Of a stretch of 44,758 nucleotides of DNA, positions 42,660 to 44,758 are shown piece by piece (within the stretch, counting starts at the first letter, position 1; each line of letters opens with the position of its first letter). The stretch is from Bacteroidales bacterium (GTDB lineage Bacteria; Bacteroidota; Bacteroidia; Bacteroidales; UBA3824): the NCBI GenBank assembly GCA_017962175.1, contig JAGCVU010000265.1:1-44758 (forward strand), in the 5' to 3' direction. The notes beneath the pieces were generated by a model that was not told where the DNA came from, did no database searches, and worked only from the letters and a program-made list of their open reading frames with translations. Both the position numbers and the translations under genes were made by a program.

Positions 42660-43724
42660 GTAGGTGCTAACGAGCATTTCGCGGATAATGCAGCGACCCT
42701 CGGCAGAAGTGTCGGTGCCGTAGTTTACCGAACTGAAAACCACTTGGTTGCCGCCGCGCGAGTGGATAGTGTTCATATTGTGGATGAAAGCCTCCATCGA
42801 TTGGTGAACGCGGTTGACTGTGCGGTTGATGGCGTGCTGCTTGATGCGGTCGATGCCTTTGAGGTCGCCAAGTTCTTTGCTTATATAGTCGTCGATTTCA
42901 ATGTTGTAGAGGTTGCTGTAATCCTCGCCGTAGAGGTTTTCGAGCACTTTTACCTCTTCTATATATGAAGAACGAACGTAGGGCGCAAGATAAAAGTCGA
43001 AAGCGGGAATAGCCTGTCCACCGTGCATCTCGTTTTGAACAGTCTCCATCGAAATGCAGCCGAGAATCGAAGCGGTTTCGATACGTTTTGCGGGACGAGA
43101 TTCGCCGTGTCCTGCGCTGAATCCGTATTCAAGAATTTTGTCTAACGGATGCTGCACACAAGTTAAACTTTTTGTGGGATAATAATCCTTATCGTGAATA
43201 TGGATATAACCTTTTTTAACTGCGTTTTTAACGTCTTCGGAAAGTAGGTAGTCGTCGACAAACGGCTTGGTGCTCTCGCTTGCAAACTTCATCATCATAC
43301 CGGCAGGGGTGTCGGCGTTCATGTTTGCGTTTTCGCGGGTGATGTCGTTGCTCTTGGCCTCGATGATTTCGGTAAAGATGTTGTGGGTCTTGGCCTTGCG
43401 GGCAACGTTGCGTTTGTCGCGGTACGAAATGTAAGCTCGGGCAACTTCCTTGCGCGAACTCTTCATAAGTTCGTTTTCCACTGCATCCTGGATTTCCTCC
43501 ACAGTCATCTGGCTTTTGCCGTTGAGGGCGATGTGGTCGGTGATTCGGTTGATGAGTTTGATATCCTCGCCAAGTTCGGTCTGGAGCATCGCCTTGCGTA
43601 TTGCCGCCGCGATTTTCTCCTCGTTGAATCCTACTATGCGTCCGTCGCGTTTAACTACAGTCTGTATCATGCTGCTTAATGGGTGTTTTAGTGATTGGTA
43701 GTTGGGTTGAGTTTGTAATTCCAT
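42657..43724 (-). CDS. nrdD: Anaerobic ribonucleoside-triphosphate reductase, N-terminal fragment ending at an in-frame stop
   Basis: A 355-residue frame with the ATP-cone (MIQTVVKRDGRIVGFNEEKI, residues about 19-110) and the first half of the class III reductase barrel (KKGYIHIHDKDYYPTKSL, ILGCISMETVQNEMHGGQA, AFDFYLAPY, SRGGNQVVFSSVNYGTD). It ends REMLVSTY then TAA, where homologues continue with a charged residue and GxGxG-like. The ATG at 43724 is preceded by AAGGAAAAA, a reasonable ribosome site; Met19 is an alternative start. Together with the downstream fragment it makes one full-length nrdD of about 754 codons. NrdD reduces ribonucleoside triphosphates without oxygen. Confidence 0.88.
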   Translation of the reverse strand: MELQTQPNYQSLKHPLSSMIQTVVKRDGRIVGFNEEKIAAAIRKAMLQTELGEDIKLINRITDHIALNGKSQMTVEEIQDAVENELMKSSRKEVARAYISYRDKRNVARKAKTHNIFTEIIEAKSNDITRENANMNADTPAGMMMKFASESTKPFVDDYLLSEDVKNAVKKGYIHIHDKDYYPTKSLTCVQHPLDKILEYGFSAGHGESRPAKRIETASILGCISMETVQNEMHGGQAIPAFDFYLAPYVRSSYIEEVKVLENLYGEDYSNLYNIEIDDYISKELGDLKGIDRIKQHAINRTVNRVHQSMEAFIHNMNTIHSRGGNQVVFSSVNYGTDTSAEGRCIIREMLVSTY

Positions 43725-43840
43725 TTTTTCCTTGCTTTTTGTTTTTTATACTTGGTAGTATGTAATGTTTTTTTTGATTATGTGTATTATATTTAATGTG
43801 TGTTGTCTGTTTGTTTTTTATGTTTTTATCTCGTGTATTG

Positions 43841-43848
43841 CAAAGGTA
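43841..43848 (-). promoter_or_regulatory. -7 element before nrdD
   Basis: The reverse strand reads TACCTTTG, matching TAnnTTTG, 116 bases before the ATG at 43724. The leader is A/T-rich with several GTGT and ACAC runs; I could not confirm an NrdR or FNR-type site. Confidence 0.5.
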
Positions 43849-44241
43849 TACTAAAAATGCCGATTCGCACCTTTTATATTTCAACAACTTATTAACACCC
43901 TAATTGTCGGCATACGTGGCTGCAATGTTTTTATTATTAGCCAGTTATAAAGATGCCTATTTTTTTTAGCGCATTTTTCGACAATTTGTTAACATTGAAT
44001 TTTGGTGCGAATGCCTCAAAAAAACGCAGATTTTAACACTCGGTTAATATTGTCTACATTTTTCACGTAGTAGGTTAATTTTTCTTTGTATAGATATTAA
44101 TTTGTAATGCTGAATTTACTCGGTGTTGACAGTCTTGTGAAGGGTGTAAAATTTTCGTCCTTCTAAAAATGCTTTCTGTCCTTCGGTTTCTGCACTTCGT
44201 CCTCCGTTTGGCGCATTTCGTCATTTTGGGGCATTTTGAGA
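43849..44241. other. Gene-free intergenic stretch
   Basis: No coding frame, tRNA or known RNA could be seen here. The part from about 44140 to 44230 is low in complexity, with repeated TCCTTC, CTTCGTC and TTTCGTC words. It separates the nrdD promoter from the ncRNA candidate promoter. Confidence 0.5.
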
Positions 44242-44273
44242 TTTGGTGGAACTAATTATCCGCCGTATATTTG
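44242..44273 (+). promoter_or_regulatory. Complete Bacteroidota promoter for a non-coding transcript
   Basis: TTTG at 44242-44245, a 20-base spacer and TATATTTG at 44266-44273 form a textbook -33/-7 pair. No coding frame follows for more than 300 bases. Confidence 0.7.
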
Positions 44274-44279
44274 CATCGT

Positions 44280-44577
44280 CAAAAGCAAACAAATTTGGCA
44301 GACTTTAAATAGTCGATGTTCTTTTAAAATTTTTTCTTTTTTTATTCAAACAAGGTTATTTATTTTTTTACGCGTTTGAGGTAGGTTTTGAAGACACTTC
44401 TCTAAATCTCGAAGATAATCTTCGCCGACGGCATTTATTCTCATAACTAATGAAAAACTTGTCTCAAACGCGTTTTTTCTTAGACATCAATTCGCTTCAA
44501 AAAAATACTAATCTCACTATTCAATCTCTATAAAGTGCCCTGTAATCCACAACGGTTTGCGGGGCACTTTTTTTTTG
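44280..44577 (+). ncRNA. Candidate structured non-coding RNA
   Basis: Between a complete promoter (44242-44273) and a strong terminator (44532-44577) there is no coding frame. Inside lies a long stem: ACGCGTTTGAG (44370-44380) pairs perfectly with CTCAAACGCGT (44463-44473) and extends inward through G-T wobbles and AGGTTTT/AAAACTT to about 20 pairs. Within it are smaller hairpins such as CGAAGA/TCTTCG (from 44410). T-runs follow the stem, so a shorter transcript ending near 44480 is possible. The general shape (long closing stem, open middle) is like 6S RNA, but I cannot match the sequence to 6S, tmRNA, RNase P or SRP RNA. A small inverted-repeat element is the alternative. Confidence 0.45.
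44532..44576 (+). terminator. Strong intrinsic terminator before the aminotransferase gene
   Basis: AAAGTGCCC (44532-44540) pairs with GGGCACTTT (44562-44570) and is followed by more T (to 44576). Confidence 0.85.
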
Positions 44578-44586
44578 CTACCTTTG
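44556..44586 (+). promoter_or_regulatory. Promoter of the aminotransferase gene
   Basis: TTTG (44556-44559), a 19-base spacer and TACCTTTG (44579-44586), 24 bases before the ATG at 44611. The -33 box overlaps the terminator hairpin. Confidence 0.65.
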
Positions 44587-44610
44587 CAGCAAAATTTAAA
44601 ACGCAAAATT

Positions 44611-44758
44611 ATGATAATGACTCCTCGTCAGATGTTTTTCAGCCACGTGGCGCAAACATCGTTCGCACCTTTAAATATAGAAGTAGTAAAAGCCAAGGGC
44701 GTGTATCTCTACGGTCCCGACGGCGAAAAGTATATCGACACCGTTTCGGGAATATCGG
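44611..44758 (+). CDS. Class III PLP-dependent aminotransferase, N-terminal part (cut by window edge)
   Basis: Forty-nine codons are visible, starting MIMTPRQMFFSHVAQTSFAP and continuing with VKAKGVYLYGPDGEKYIDTVSGIS. This Gly-x-Tyr-Leu-Tyr, Asp-Gly-x-x-Tyr-Ile-Asp, Ser-Gly-Ile pattern is the usual start of class III aminotransferases (acetylornithine, ornithine and related omega-amino acid enzymes). The PLP lysine would lie far beyond the window, so the substrate cannot be set. A promoter and the upstream terminator isolate the gene from the preceding transcript. Confidence 0.85.
   Translation, partial: MIMTPRQMFFSHVAQTSFAPLNIEVVKAKGVYLYGPDGEKYIDTVSGIS

Noticed and set aside
44280..44610. 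Riboswitch or attenuator controlling the aminotransferase
   Set aside because: The aminotransferase has its own complete promoter (44556-44586) downstream of the terminator, so the upstream RNA is probably a separate transcript.

Overview
The window comes from a Bacteroidota chromosome, most likely Bacteroidales. The reasons are the repeated -7 promoter element TAnnTTTG ahead of operons, weak Shine-Dalgarno sequences, many short lipoproteins with a Cys lipobox, PorT-like outer-membrane barrels, kelch and C-type-lectin-like surface proteins, and a class III nrdD/nrdG pair that points to anaerobic life. No species is claimed.

Layout. 1-284: start of a leftward exported protein. 517-3303: an ATP-grasp ligase between two paralogous esterases, closed by a bidirectional terminator and a leftward tRNA-Leu(CAG). 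3521-4525: a winged-helix/TPR protein. 4588-30478: the main feature, three tandem paralogous cassettes. Cassette A has a TIR/DUF4062-like protein (4588), an nSTAND1-type NTPase with membrane helix, coiled coil and propeller-like C-terminus (5466), a membrane-anchored SpoIIE-type PP2C phosphatase (8785), a TPR-like plus beta-barrel outer-membrane protein (9966), a repeat lipoprotein (11111), a C-type-lectin-like lipoprotein (12274) and a truncated lipoprotein remnant (13835). Cassette B has STAND (14078), PP2C (17348), barrel (18532), repeat lipoprotein (19678) and two lectin-like lipoproteins (20870, 22328). Cassette C has STAND (23590), barrel (26844), repeat lipoprotein (28014) and, last, PP2C (29315). 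Each cassette has its own promoter-like element just before the STAND gene and is tightly packed. 30589-30780: two identical tRNA-Asn(GTT) genes and a terminator. 30882-36109: an operon of kelch lipoprotein, small outer-membrane barrel, DUF4907-like lipoprotein, HD-domain hydrolase and LTA-synthase-like sulfatase. 36118-40667: two leftward paralogous TPR-TM-SpoIIE phosphatases. 40878-43724: leftward nrdD-nrdG, with nrdD broken by an in-frame TAA. 43725-44610: a long intergenic region with a candidate structured RNA. 44611 to the end: start of a class III aminotransferase.

How the parts may work together (inference). The charge pattern around the single STAND membrane helix places the NTPase in the cytoplasm and the propeller in the periplasm. 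The PP2C protein is anchored by an N-terminal helix with its catalytic domain in the cytoplasm. The remaining partners are predicted outer-membrane barrels and lipoproteins. The cassettes therefore look like a trans-envelope sensing system: lipoproteins and barrel, then periplasmic propeller, STAND NTPase, and PP2C output. I do not recognise a described system with this gene set. With the two TPR-PP2C proteins, the window encodes five SpoIIE-type phosphatases and no visible anti-sigma or STAS partner.
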